Of a DNA stretch of 64,000 bases, positions 22,972 through 33,475 are shown piece by piece. The number at the start of each line of letters is the position of its first letter. The stretch's first letter is position 1. The translations under genes were made by a program, and so were the position numbers. The notes below the pieces were generated by a model. The model made no database searches, had not been told where the DNA came from, and saw only the letters and a list, made by a program, of their open reading frames with translations. Origin of the DNA: Lentinus brumalis (Eukaryota > Basidiomycota > Agaricomycetes > Polyporales > Polyporaceae); assembly GCA_001792895.1 (NCBI GenBank), contig MARA01000035.1:186001-250000 (forward strand). The letters run 5' to 3'.

Positions 22972-23404
22972 GTCTTCAACCCACCACTGATAACTATTCA
23001 AATGACCACCACGCACGGAACATTGTTGCGACCACAACGACAGACTTGTGTCGCCTCTGACCCACAAGCTGAGCGTCCGTTCATCTACATCGCTGTGCTA
23101 GCATCCATGCGGCGGACGAGTCACTCAATCAAGGAACGCGAAAAGCTGGGTTTCCGTAGTCAGGCTGACTCTGATCATGTCTTGCAGAGCTGGCTGACTC
23201 TGTTCCCTCTTGATCGCACGATGGCTCACAGGTTCTATCTGGTCTTCTGCGGCCCGGGATGACTTGTTGGCAATGCGATTACCTAGCTGAGCGTCGAGGA
23301 CTGAATCAGGCAAAGCGGCAAACACGCACAAGCTGGAGTCGCCGAGAGCTTACGCGTCCACCTACGATCCTGCTTCCCATCTACGACGCGTTCCGGTACG
23401 CAGC
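22972..23404. other. Region upstream of the BTB gene
   Basis: No recognised gene; should contain the BTB gene promoter. Confidence 0.4.
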
Positions 23405-24530
23405 ATGGCCGACTCTCAGCCTGGGGATTGTCTTCCTCTCAACAAGCGTCATCGCGTCGTTAACGCAGAGTCTGTGGATTCATCGCCAACGCAGCTCTTC
23501 TCTGAAGCCAAGCGCGACGAGGAGTTCTGGCTCGAAGACGGAAACATCATCCTTGTGACGACCACAAGGCCGACGGCTTTCCGCATCTACAAAGCCCTTC
23601 TGACGCGACAGATCGAGATATTTGCGGACATGTTCGCATCGTCGACGCCTCATGAAGGAGAGATGTACCAGGGATGCCCCGTCGTGCAGTTGCCCGACGC
23701 CCCCGAAGACCTCCGGCACCTTCTGAGAGTCCTTGTGCCTAGCAAGACCCCTCTGTGAGATCCTCGCGCGCACCTATGCATGTTCATCTTCGGCTCACGT
23801 GGCTCCCGCACTGTACAGGTTTTGGCGGAACAAAGGCGACCCACTACCGACGCTGCACTCGTTCTCGGCCATTATCCGGCTCTCGCATAAATATCATATT
23901 GAGCAGCTCCAAAAGCAGGCCCTGGCTGCCTTGAAGGAGCACTACTGCAACACGCTCGACGCATACGACGCTCGAGTGCCGATCTACGACCAGAACGACC
24001 TCCGCAGCGGCGAAAGCACCGTCGAGATCATCGAGCTCGCCCGTCTCACCGACACGCCCTCCCTTCTCCCGGTCGCGCTCTACGAATGTTTCATCAAGGG
24101 ACAGCTCCATAGGGGATGGCGTCGGGAGGACGGCACGCTCATCCGCCTGAGCATTGCTCATCAGCAGCGATGCAACCGCGCGCGCGACGAGTTCGCTGAA
24201 GCGAGCCATGATCGGGTCATCGGCATTATCCGCCTCGCGATCGAGCTACGATGCGGCTCAAAGTGCAAGGACGCGCTGGTCGAATTTTGTAGCGGGATGG
24301 ATAGCGGCCACCTGCCTGTCTGCGATCCCCTCAACGGCGGAGTCCGGGACTCGTGGTCATGGTGGCTGGAGCACTGGGCTGAGAGCCCGAACGGCGGCTG
24401 GTCTGACTGGGCCCCTTGTCAGGAATGCGTGGAAGCTATCCGTGACTACGAATTGAAGGACCGCCGGGCGTTATGGGCCCGCCTACCGGCCATCTTCGAC
24501 ATCACGGTTCCCGGATGGCCCGATTCCTGA
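23405..24530 (+). CDS. BTB/POZ-domain protein
   Basis: Two exons, 23405-23754 and 23819-24530, join in frame (CT|G) to about 353 residues. The N-terminal part has the form of an Agaricomycete BTB domain: DEEFWLEDGNIILVTTTRPT, FRIYKALLTRQIEIFADMF, then GCPVVQLPDAPEDLRHLLRV. The second exon continues with IIRLSHKYHIEQLQKQALAAL and a family-specific C-terminal region with paired cysteines (CGSKCKDALVEFC, WAPCQECVEAIRDYE). BTB domains mediate dimerisation and can recruit cullin-3 ligases; for this expanded fungal family the role is unknown. It lies between two transposons yet has no disrupted frame. Confidence 0.85.
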
Positions 24531-24626
24531 AGTCGACGAAGTCCTCCTGGTATGTGACGCGTCTCTGCGTACGCTGAGCGATGACGGTCAACCAAGTTGT
24601 CTCCTCACGCAGGTCGTCTGGCCTCC

Positions 24627-24664
24627 CGCATCAGCAAAACATTAAAAGTCTGAGCGCACTGAGA
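24627..24664. repeat. Left terminal inverted repeat of the Plavaka element
   Basis: Perfect reverse complement of 32098-32135. Confidence 0.9.
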
Positions 24665-24853
24665 TATCTTAAATTGAAACACAGAGCCTGACAGAGATCT
24701 GCAGACCTGAGAGGTCAGATCTCTCAGAGGCGAGAGTCCACAGACATCACAGAGTTGTGCAGAACACCATATATATATGATAGACTATGTAGCTGTGCCA
24801 TAGAACTGTTGCACTCATTACACCTGTCACCAAGCAGAAGAGGTTGAAGACGA

Positions 24854-27800
24854 TTATCCATTAAGAAGTTCATGTACATGGTAGTCGGCGTAGCTACTAA
24901 CATAGAAACGCGAGAAGGCGTCAAGACTGTAGGAGAAATGAAAGTCCTTTGGAATACGAGTTCTACCAAAGAACGGCATGAGATGGCATGCGCGTACTAC
25001 AGAATCAAGCGCAATCATCTCCATAGCGCGCCGGTTCCCGCTGTACTCGGGCTTGACCATCCACAGACCAGTAACGGGATCAGGGCGGTCACCGACAAGC
25101 TCGAACCACTCCACCAGAGCGCACTCGTACATGGTGATACGATACGGGAAAGACAGGAACGCGCGGACCCGACCGACAACCATCCCTTGCATCCCGGGCG
25201 CGTCGCTCAGCCGCACGAAGACAGTGTCATAGCGAGGATTTTGTTTGAACCACCGTGGCGAGCAGCGGATCATCTCCGAATGCATGCCGAACCTTCCACA
25301 TAGCTCACTGGGTGCGTAGTACGTAGCGCGAGCTGTCGCATGAAGGGCAAGCTTCGTACGCGGAGAGAGGTCGGGGCAGTCATCGAGGTTCACAACGGCA
25401 TCAGGCTCGTCGAAATCTGGATAGAGCTGCTGACGGAGAAAGCGTCGGAGGAGGTCATGGAGAGCCGGGACACGAAGGTGACGGGCCATGGCGGAGACCT
25501 GCTTGACACAAACTGGAACGGTGTCGTGTGAGTACAAACAAGTATTACAGTCACGAGCGAACATACCGATAGAGGCAGAGAGTGAGATGCGGGGCTGGAG
25601 GCGCTGTCCATTGTCATCTGCGACATCTTCTCGGGCAGCGAGAAGGTCCTCAATGTCGTCCGCGTCCTCAGGTTCGTCTAGAGGTGCGAGCCCAACCTAT
25701 GTAACAAATGAGAATGTTATGCCTGTATAACTGCAAGGACAGCACGAACCTTGCGATAGGCATATGAGACGATGTCTCCCCGGAGCATACCGCGTCGACC
25801 GAACTCAGCTCGGGCAGCGGCAAGCTTACCGTATCGAGTGTTTGTCCGCAAGATCTGGAGCAGAGGCTTGTTGCGATTTGAGGCCCGCCAGGGTCGCTTC
25901 ACAGCACGGATGTGCTTTGACTCCGAGATTGAGGTGCAGACGCCATTAGGAGAGCCGAAGTACTTGATCATACGGACCCAGTGAAGGAGAGAGTGCTGAC
26001 GTGGCAACGAGAAGCCGTCAGGTCGGACACCAGCTTCGACGAACACATCGCGGAGGTCCATGTATCGATCCAGGGCACCTTGCATAGCCTCGAGCGAGAG
26101 AATGTCGTGGGACGATCTCCGGGCGAGATAGGAGAAGTCGAGAAATGCCGAAATGCACTGAACCATCTTGTCGGGCACATATCCCACCAGTGCGGGAAGG
26201 AACACCTACTTCGCAATCAGCAAGGAGGCCGGGCGCGCATGAGAGAACAGGGAACCTTCATGAGTGCTTTGGAATCGTTGCCCGTCCACTGGTGGAAGTT
26301 CCGACCATGCGGAAAGCGTCGGAGACCGGGAAACTCGGGCGCTGCAGCGATGCTACTCAATAGGTCAATATATGATAGATTCTCGAGCATGGTGGGGCCT
26401 ACTCACCGTCGGTCTATGTCATCTAGAATACGTTTGGCCTCACGTTCACTATCCGCAGTCAGATAAATGTAGTCTTCGACCCAGGACACGAGGTGGTCCT
26501 TGAAGGTCCCTTTGACGAGTTGATGAAGGATATCGGGTGCTATCAGCTCATGGATGTCCGCGCGGGGAAGTAGTACGTGAATGGCTAGGAGAAGGTACGT
26601 GTGAGCGAGGCCATGCGACACCATCAGAATCGACACACCGTTACGTCGTTAACCACTCCGAATACATCCCACAACGTCCCTGGGTCATCTTCATAGGTCT
26701 CCCAGAGGTTGCACGTGTGTGCACGGAAGCGAGGAAGGCCAGCGGTATCGAGATTGTCCGGCGTCGCGAGGCACCTGTAAACATACGATAATATCAAATG
26801 GATGGAATCTGCAAGCACGCCGTGGTGACAACTCACTTCGGACACCACCCTTGAACGATACCAGAGAGGTATACTTGCTCCGGGTAGTCAGCGATGATGG
26901 GACCTATGCCGAAGATTGACCGGCGGTAGTGACCGTCAGGACAGCGCATCACATGGGGTTCAGTCATTCCCGGGCGCAGAGGCTCGAGAATGAGTCGTAT
27001 GGACTCGTGGTATAGCTGCTTCTTGAAGAGCCTAAATTCCGGATCATTTGCGTACTCGCGCTCACCTGGGAGGCCGTACAAGTGAGGCTTACGTTAAAGG
27101 ATTGGACGAACTTCAAGGATGTTGTACTTACTCTTGGGAATGGCTAAAAATGCCAGAGGAACGACCGCATCGTGATGTGCACGACGCATCTCGTTGGTGA
27201 CGTTGCCCGCCATAAAATACAAAGGATGGAACTCTTGATTACCGGTCGCGACTGACACAGTGGTCTTGTCGGCGGCTAGGTTGAAAGGCACGAACATCGC
27301 CCCATGGGTGGCAGGGTCTTGTGCAATGAGGTCCTAATCACCGAGGACGATGCAGGAACTGTCAGTGCACCCACAATTCTGAGAGTGCGTCAATACTCAC
27401 TGCTTGTTTCCATGCCCAGTGACCCGACATTTGATCCGACCACACACGGTGTCCCTCAGGGGAGAATTGTCGGTAGGGGCGTGTATGCCAGGATCCGAGG
27501 AACTCCGGGTTGGCGGCAATATGCTCCATAACCGCGAGCGCATTTCGGGTGTGGATGAAGAAGGTCTCCCGCTTCCAAGCCGGAGAGGTGGTGGTGACCT
27601 CGCCATTCCATCGGACTGCAATGGTCGTCCATTCTGAGGGCCCGAAAGGGTAAGCGTCGATGGCCGCTTGCAAGTCGTCTGGAGACTCGTAGATGGGAGG
27701 TCTGTCTTCCTGTCCGTTCAGGATGTCGTAGGCCCGAAGGATCTCCAGGAGCTGCTTGATGTCTCCCTTTGACGTCGCGGTCTTCTCAAACAAGAGGTTG

Positions 27801-28107
27801 GCGAATTCAAATCGAACACGATCCCCAAAGGGGCCGTAATCCTCGTGACTATCCCGAGGGGTGGTGGAGCGTGGGGATCGTCAAGGAACACACCGTTGGG
27901 GTCGCAAGGGCGCGCTGCAGTACCATCAAAACACTAGAGCCTCGAACAAGAGATTGACTGGTGACACGAACCGGTCAATCGCGGGTGGTACTGGTAGTGA
28001 TAGCGAGGAACGTGCGGCCGTGGATGTCGATGATACGAGCTGTTGTGCCTCATGAATCCGTGCCGGGTCGGGAATGTACGTTGACAGCGAGAGCAGAAGT
28101 GGGCCAT
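24854..28107 (-). CDS. Plavaka-type transposase
   Basis: Multi-exon minus-strand gene. The ATG at 28107 opens a C2H2 finger ([17 protein letters not shown]), the usual N-terminus of these proteins. Conserved blocks then follow in order. [29 protein letters not shown] and [20 protein letters not shown] come first. [37 protein letters not shown], and [15 protein letters not shown] follow (the CPKC is joined over an intron). [37 protein letters not shown] and [20 protein letters not shown] are next. The last is [20 protein letters not shown]. The C-terminal part ([21 protein letters not shown], [18 protein letters not shown]) ends [12 protein letters not shown] at 24854. I recognise this as the basidiomycete Plavaka family, a CACTA relative. 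I saw no obvious inactivating stop, though every exon boundary has not been fixed. Confidence 0.85.
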
Positions 28108-28551
28108 GGCGGTTAGAGGGCTGGAGATGTTCGCGAAGCCAAGTCAAGCAGGACTTGCACAGGCTCAGGGTGGGCCCCAGGAGAATCCGGGCAAGTCGCC
28201 TCGCCTACTGGACCTGGTGACGATGAACTCAGCCTAAGTCGCCAGCGCCTCAGACTTCAACTCGCACCATCTCCCACCCCATCCAGGAGCTGTAGCTAGC
28301 ATCCTCGTGTGCTTCCCTCAACACAGTCTTTACGCTGTCACTCTTTAGCTTTACTCCTCGTCTGGTGTCTCTTACCGCACCCCCAAATCTACTCGCCGAC
28401 TTCAGCACCGAAGTCGGCGGGTAACGATCCCCGTTCCCCTTCTGACGTGTCACCCTTCGCCACTCTCTTTTTGCCCCAACACCGTTCATTACCACTCTTA
28501 GGCTTTTCGAACACTTAGCCATACATTGAAGTCACAGCCGTCCCTCGGACA
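28108..28551. promoter_or_regulatory. Divergent promoter region inside the Plavaka element
   Basis: About 440 bases between the two head-to-head genes of the element; no other gene. Contains a short inverted pair near 28390-28425 (TCGCCGACTTC...GAAGTCGGCGG), a possible hairpin. Confidence 0.5.
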
Positions 28552-31500
28552 ATGCCTCAAACTCGCCGCCAAAGGCTAACGTCATCCCAGCGCTCAGAGC
28601 GTGGTATGTCATTAGTCTCCGGTAGCTTGAGCTTCTCCGTCATACTCACACTCCCGGATCTACAGAACACTCACCATCGCAGGACCCAGAGCCCGAGCCA
28701 GCGCCGTCCCACGGCTATGGGACTCGACGCAGTACGCAGGTGGCCCGACCTGCGTATGCCCTTGGCTTGCACAAGAGAACGCAAGCGGAGATCCATGCGG
28801 AGGCTGAGAAGAAACGCGCTGCTAAGGAGGAGAAGAAGCAGGCCGTCGCTCGCAAGGCTGAACGACGTGCGCAGGGTGCAAAGAAGCTCGCGCGTCTAGA
28901 AGACAAGCGAATCCTTGCAGACGCCGACGAAGATCGCTATCTTGCACAGTCCTTCGCCGAGCTTCAGGCCAGCGAAAATGATTGTCCGGACAACGGTATG
29001 TTAGGTGATGCACAACAGTGCGTTCTTCTTAGTCACAGTAAGTATTCTGCCGTCCAGATGCACCGCCCCCCGAACCCGATCTGCCCATGGATTGGGAGAT
29101 AGAAGACGAGCCGCCCCAGAAGATGCCCCCCCTGGTGAGCTCGCTCTCTCAGCACTGAGGATGCTGGGTCACTTACGTGTTGATTAACCAGATGGAGTAC
29201 GGCGATGACAAGCCTGAGGGGGTGGAGAGTGATGGATTCGAAGGTACTAGCCCTGGCTGTATGATATATGACTTGTCACTTACATGTGCCCTGCGACATC
29301 CAGCTCAGGCACGTCGGCGAGCCATCCGGGAAGGCAAGAAGCGCGCGACCTCCGCAGACCTCGACTCTCATGCAGACGACATTGCCCGTGCTCCTCTCCT
29401 TCCATCCGGCCAGACCGACTCCGATTCAAGCTCGGAGGACGGCATGGCGGAGGTGTTAGCAAAGCTCAGACGTCAGGACAACGCACGAACAAAGGTAAGA
29501 TTCTACGCTATGATAGTTCCTCTACACATTGTTCATTTGCCATGTGCAGCCTGGCGAGTCTAGCAAGCATATCGACGATGAGGAGCCGGACATTCCACGT
29601 CATCCCCGTCCCCGGTATCTCCGCCGTCTCCCTGCGCCTGCCGGGTTCAGTTCCGACGACGATCCGACACACTCACAGGAGCAACGCACGAAGCGACTAC
29701 GGACTCGACGCGATTTGGAGGAAGGAGATCCAATGGATGTCGATTACGCTGGTCAGGAGCAGGGCAGAGAGCATGAGGATGACGAGGACGAGGACGACGC
29801 TGAAAGCTGCATGCAGGTGCGCACAATGCGAACATATCCTCACGCCTTTCTCAGATCCTTGGTGATGCTATCAGACTTTACCCGACGCGAGCCAACGGCG
29901 AACCATCAAGCGCGCCGTTGTCCGAGGTCAAATCGATGCACATCGGACCCAAGTCTCCCCAGCAACTGCCAAGAAGCACCCGAGCGTCGCTCGCCCTGTA
30001 CAAGCTCCGTACGTGTCTTGTCTATCATCAGGATGCCGCCTCCCTCATTTTCCTCTCCCCTCAGCCTCACGATGTCTCAACAGTCACGAAGTGCTAACAC
30101 ATTCACTGCTGCGTTCCGCAGCGGCCGGTGGCAAGGACCTCACGTCGAGCCGCTTCCAGACCCAAGTCCGCCTCGCCCTCTACCAAAGGCAAGAGCCGCT
30201 ACCACTGCAACCCCGGCGGCACATTCAGCTTCGACCTCTGTGGGCCGACCTGTGTCCAGCACTCAACAGTCGGGCTCGCGTGTTCCATGCCGCACTCCAG
30301 TTCCGTCCAGGCATGATCATGCGTCCTCAAGCCGGGCCGTTCGCAACGAACGTCGCATGATTGAACCAGATGGCTCCGACGTCGAACGCTCTGCGTTCCG
30401 TGACGAAGACGTCGTGTTCAGTCGAGAGTACGCGGTGACAATGAGTGGGCAACGCAAGGTAAGTCGATCTTCATGACTCATGTGTATCTCAATGACGCCT
30501 TTATTTTAGAGCATGCTCTCTGCTCAGCGCCTTTCCAATGAAGATGCGGAAGCGTTCGGGATGCAGTCCTCGCAGAAGCGCAAACGCAAGCGCAGGTCTC
30601 CGGTTCCAGAAGACAAGTCTCGCTCAGCTGCGAATGTTCCCGATTTTGTCAAACCGGTCTTGTTCACTGAGCTTATTCCCACCATCCTCGAGTACTTTGG
30701 CGCAAAGACCGACCCTTGGAACACTCGGGAGCACGGGCCCGACGAGTTACTGAACCTTTCGCAGGAACTTCTCAATGACCTATGCCCCCGCGCTGAGTAC
30801 CGCCTCTCCAAATCAGACGTAATCTACAAAGTTGTACGCACTTCTTGCTTCCCCTGGGCGCAAGCCGGTGCTCATGACCTCTGTAGATTCAGCAGGAAGT
30901 CTATGAATGGCGGTCGCGCTTTGCAAGTGCTGCGATCTCTGCAGTCGATGACGCCATATCCGAGAAGTTCGGAGCCAATCCGAGGCGCGCTGAAGTGCAG
31001 GCATGGATTCGCGATGCTACATCCCCTGGCGGGGAGTCGCTTTGGGCGCAGCCGCATCGCAACGTATGTTATTACGCTTGTGATCTCTCACCTTACTGAC
31101 ATGTGCTCTCTAGCCAGAGCGCGCTCACGGGTCTCTTCAATCACGCTTCGTACTCCGCTCCTTCGCTACGCATTTGCATGCAACCAACGGCTCGATCTAT
31201 CTCTACGGCCCCCCTGTTGGTGCGCTCTCTCTCGCAGCAACCGCAGTACGTCTACATTGTTCTGGGTTCCGCAAAGTCCACTGACATGCTTGCAGGTCCA
31301 GCACGTCTTCCCTATGTACAAGACTGGCCGCTTCATTCCTGGCCGGGCCTTCTCCTCAGCGAATGTGGGCTACCTTACCGAGTCTTGGTACCGCAAGTCT
31401 GTCCGCCGCTATGCACGCAGGGAGGAAAAGTTCGCCAAGCTCGCTCGCAAGGCATCAAGGTTCGCAACCTTGTACTATCAGACGAAGGCTCGGAACGGTG

Positions 31501-31640
31501 GCGACACGCTTCAAGCCCCGGACGTGTTCGACCGAAGCAGCCCGCCTCTCGAGGACACCGATGATGAGGCCGATGGTGGCGGCGACGAGTATGACGACGA
31601 TGCTGATGCTTATTACTACGGTGAGTCAATGCCCTTCTGA
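28552..31640 (+). CDS. Second gene of the Plavaka element, DUF6532-like protein
   Basis: Starts MPQTRRQRLTSSQRSERG at 28552 and runs through many short exons to 31640. The N-terminal half is low-complexity and strongly charged: a coiled-coil-like KKRAAKEEKKQAVARKAERR, then acidic and Ser/Pro-rich stretches with a likely nuclear signal (KRKRKRRSP near 30575). The C-terminal half is globular: KPVLFTELIPTILEYFGAK, LSQELLNDLCPRAEYRLSKS, VYEWRSRFASAAISAVDDAI, HVFPMYKTGRFIPGRAFSSA, then an acidic end. This pattern recalls the fungal DUF6532 family, but I am not certain. Its place inside the TIRs, head-to-head with the transposase, suggests an accessory transposition or captured host gene. Exon boundaries are approximate. 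Confidence 0.6.
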
Positions 31641-32097
31641 ACCCACTCAATGCTCACATGCGTACAGATTGAATTTGGTCTGCTGTGCTGCCGGTTGTCA
31701 TGTACATATCTGGCCTTGCTGTCTCTTCTCCTCGCTCCTTAGCCACCGTACCCCTCGATTGGACGCGCATAGCGCCAACGCTATACCCATCGCATCCCCT
31801 CCACTGCTCTGCCGTCCTCGGACTGTCCTATGAATCACATTTAATATCGTAATCGCTCTGTGTTCTGATCGTATATGTAGGCCTTGGTAAATAATACTAG
31901 CTTATGTTTCGTGTAAGCACCATGTGTGATAAACTGGCCGGCTCCCGAGGCTACCTTCATGTTGTCCCTGGAGACCTCTGCCGCATCTGCCCTCTGTGTT
32001 CTGGGCTCTGTAGGTCTGACATCGGAGTTCTGTGGACCTCTGTGACGATATCTGTAGTTTCTGTCCTCTAAAACGTCTGTGGTGTCTGAGCCAGAGC
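31641..32097. other. Right subterminal region of the Plavaka element
   Basis: Non-coding. Densely populated by CTCTGTG, TCTGTGG and GTCTGA words, mirroring the complementary words at 24665-24770; such subterminal repeats are normally transposase-binding sites in CACTA-type elements. Confidence 0.6.
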
Positions 32098-32135
32098 TCT
32101 CAGTGCGCTCAGACTTTTAATGTTTTGCTGATGCG
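32098..32135. repeat. Right terminal inverted repeat of the Plavaka element
   Basis: Perfect reverse complement of 24627-24664. Confidence 0.9.
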
Positions 32136-33019
32136 TGACCCGTCTCATGTATGGTCACAGTACGGTGTTCCATCTATCACGACGTCTATGGCACAGAGTG
32201 CTGACCGCTTTCGTTGGTCTAGATTACGGCTGAAAACCCCTCATGCTCCCGGATCGAGTCCTGTAGCCCTGTGCTCTGTCATCGAATACTCATCTGTTGC
32301 ACATCGTCTCCGGATGCGAGCTCGCGTCTCAGCCCGCTCGATCGGTAAAAGGAACGCGAGCTTGAACAGCAGCGATCCAGGCCCGTAGCACACATATTTC
32401 AATTGTGACACGCCGTACACGATGCAATACAGACGAGCGAATGCGCGAAGATGAGTTCAACGGCCCGTACTACTTACGAGGTGAGTCGCCTAGTCAGAGT
32501 GAGAGGCAATCGGGACTTGCGCGGGATCCGTTCATCTCTCCTACTGAATATTTGTTCCATAGCATACGCAGGCAGGGATCGACGTCTGCAAGTCTGATAT
32601 ACCGCTGGAATGCTGCGCTGGACGGAGATCCTCGGTGAGCCTCCCTCCTCCGGCACCGTGCGCGCAGTGCCACTCTCCGTCAGGCGCGATATTAAGCATA
32701 TACTTAGTGTCTCGTTTCCCTGCTTTTACAGGTGCTAGGTCTACTCCTCGTACGTAGACGTCTCACAACCCACAGTGCCTCGCGTCTGAGCAGCGTCCCC
32801 TCAATTGCCGGCATTCCAAGACGCTACAATGATGCTTCGCACAATGGTACCCTGCCAAACATGAAGACCAAACGGATCAGGGACACCGTCTCGTGACCGC
32901 TCCGCTCGATATCCCGCCGGGTGCGAGGTACGTAATTATGTACCATGTATCACCGCGTGCATGACATATACTTCACCCTGACTGACTCGACCGAACAGAC
33001 GGGGCCTGGCGAACGCCTA
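32136..33019. other. Region without recognised gene
   Basis: No supported coding sequence or repeat. Confidence 0.35.
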
Positions 33020-33475
33020 CCTCTAGATCCTCGCGTGCATACGCTCTGGCTTAAGCTTCCGCAGGCTCGGCGTCCATCTCCACCCCTCATATTTTCCGCC
33101 TTCTTGAGCGCACCTTCGACGAAGACACCTGAGCAATGCTGCATCATTGCCCGGGGCGGGAGGGGGTTACACCTAGCTCTAGACGAGCACGATCCTCGTT
33201 ACGACAAGGACAGTTGGTTAACCGAGGTTACTCAGCGTTCATCGGGCTTCGAAATTTGACTCGGAAGCCCCCGTATACTTATCACAGTGCGCTCGAGGAA
33301 GGGTAGTAAGTGTCCTATACGATCGTGCTCGTCCGTGCATGAGACGCTGACTGCCACGACCTTCACTTACTAGATCTGCACTACGAAAGCTTGTGGCAGC
33401 GTGAGGGTCTCTTCCATATCGGTTCTTGGCGAGCACATACCTAGTGCTTGTATTTACCACACTCATGCTTACTAT
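33020..33475 (+). pseudogene. Decayed copy of the F-box-like gene at 63352-64000
   Basis: The plus strand here aligns with the minus strand of the gene at the right edge of the window. Matching words include GCGTGCATACGCTCTGG, TTACACCTAGCTCTA, CTTCGACGAAGACA, ACTAGATCTG and GTGCTTGTATTTACCAC, in the same order and including the intron position. The copy has many substitutions and stop codons (for example TGA within the first block near 33132 and at 33257), so it cannot encode the protein. It is an old relic in the gene-poor region. Confidence 0.75.

Larger units (their letters stand above)
24627..32135. mobile_element. Plavaka/CACTA-like DNA transposon, 7.5 kb, two divergent genes
   Basis: Bounded by 38-bp perfect inverted repeats at 24627-24664 and 32098-32135 that include the words AACATTAAAAGTCTGAG and CACTGAGA. 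Subterminal regions on both sides are full of short CTGTG/CACAG and CTCTGAG-type words, as in CACTA elements. Inside are a Plavaka transposase (minus) and a second multi-exon gene (plus). No clear target-site duplication is visible (left flank ends GGCCTCC, right flank begins TGACCCG). Confidence 0.88.
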
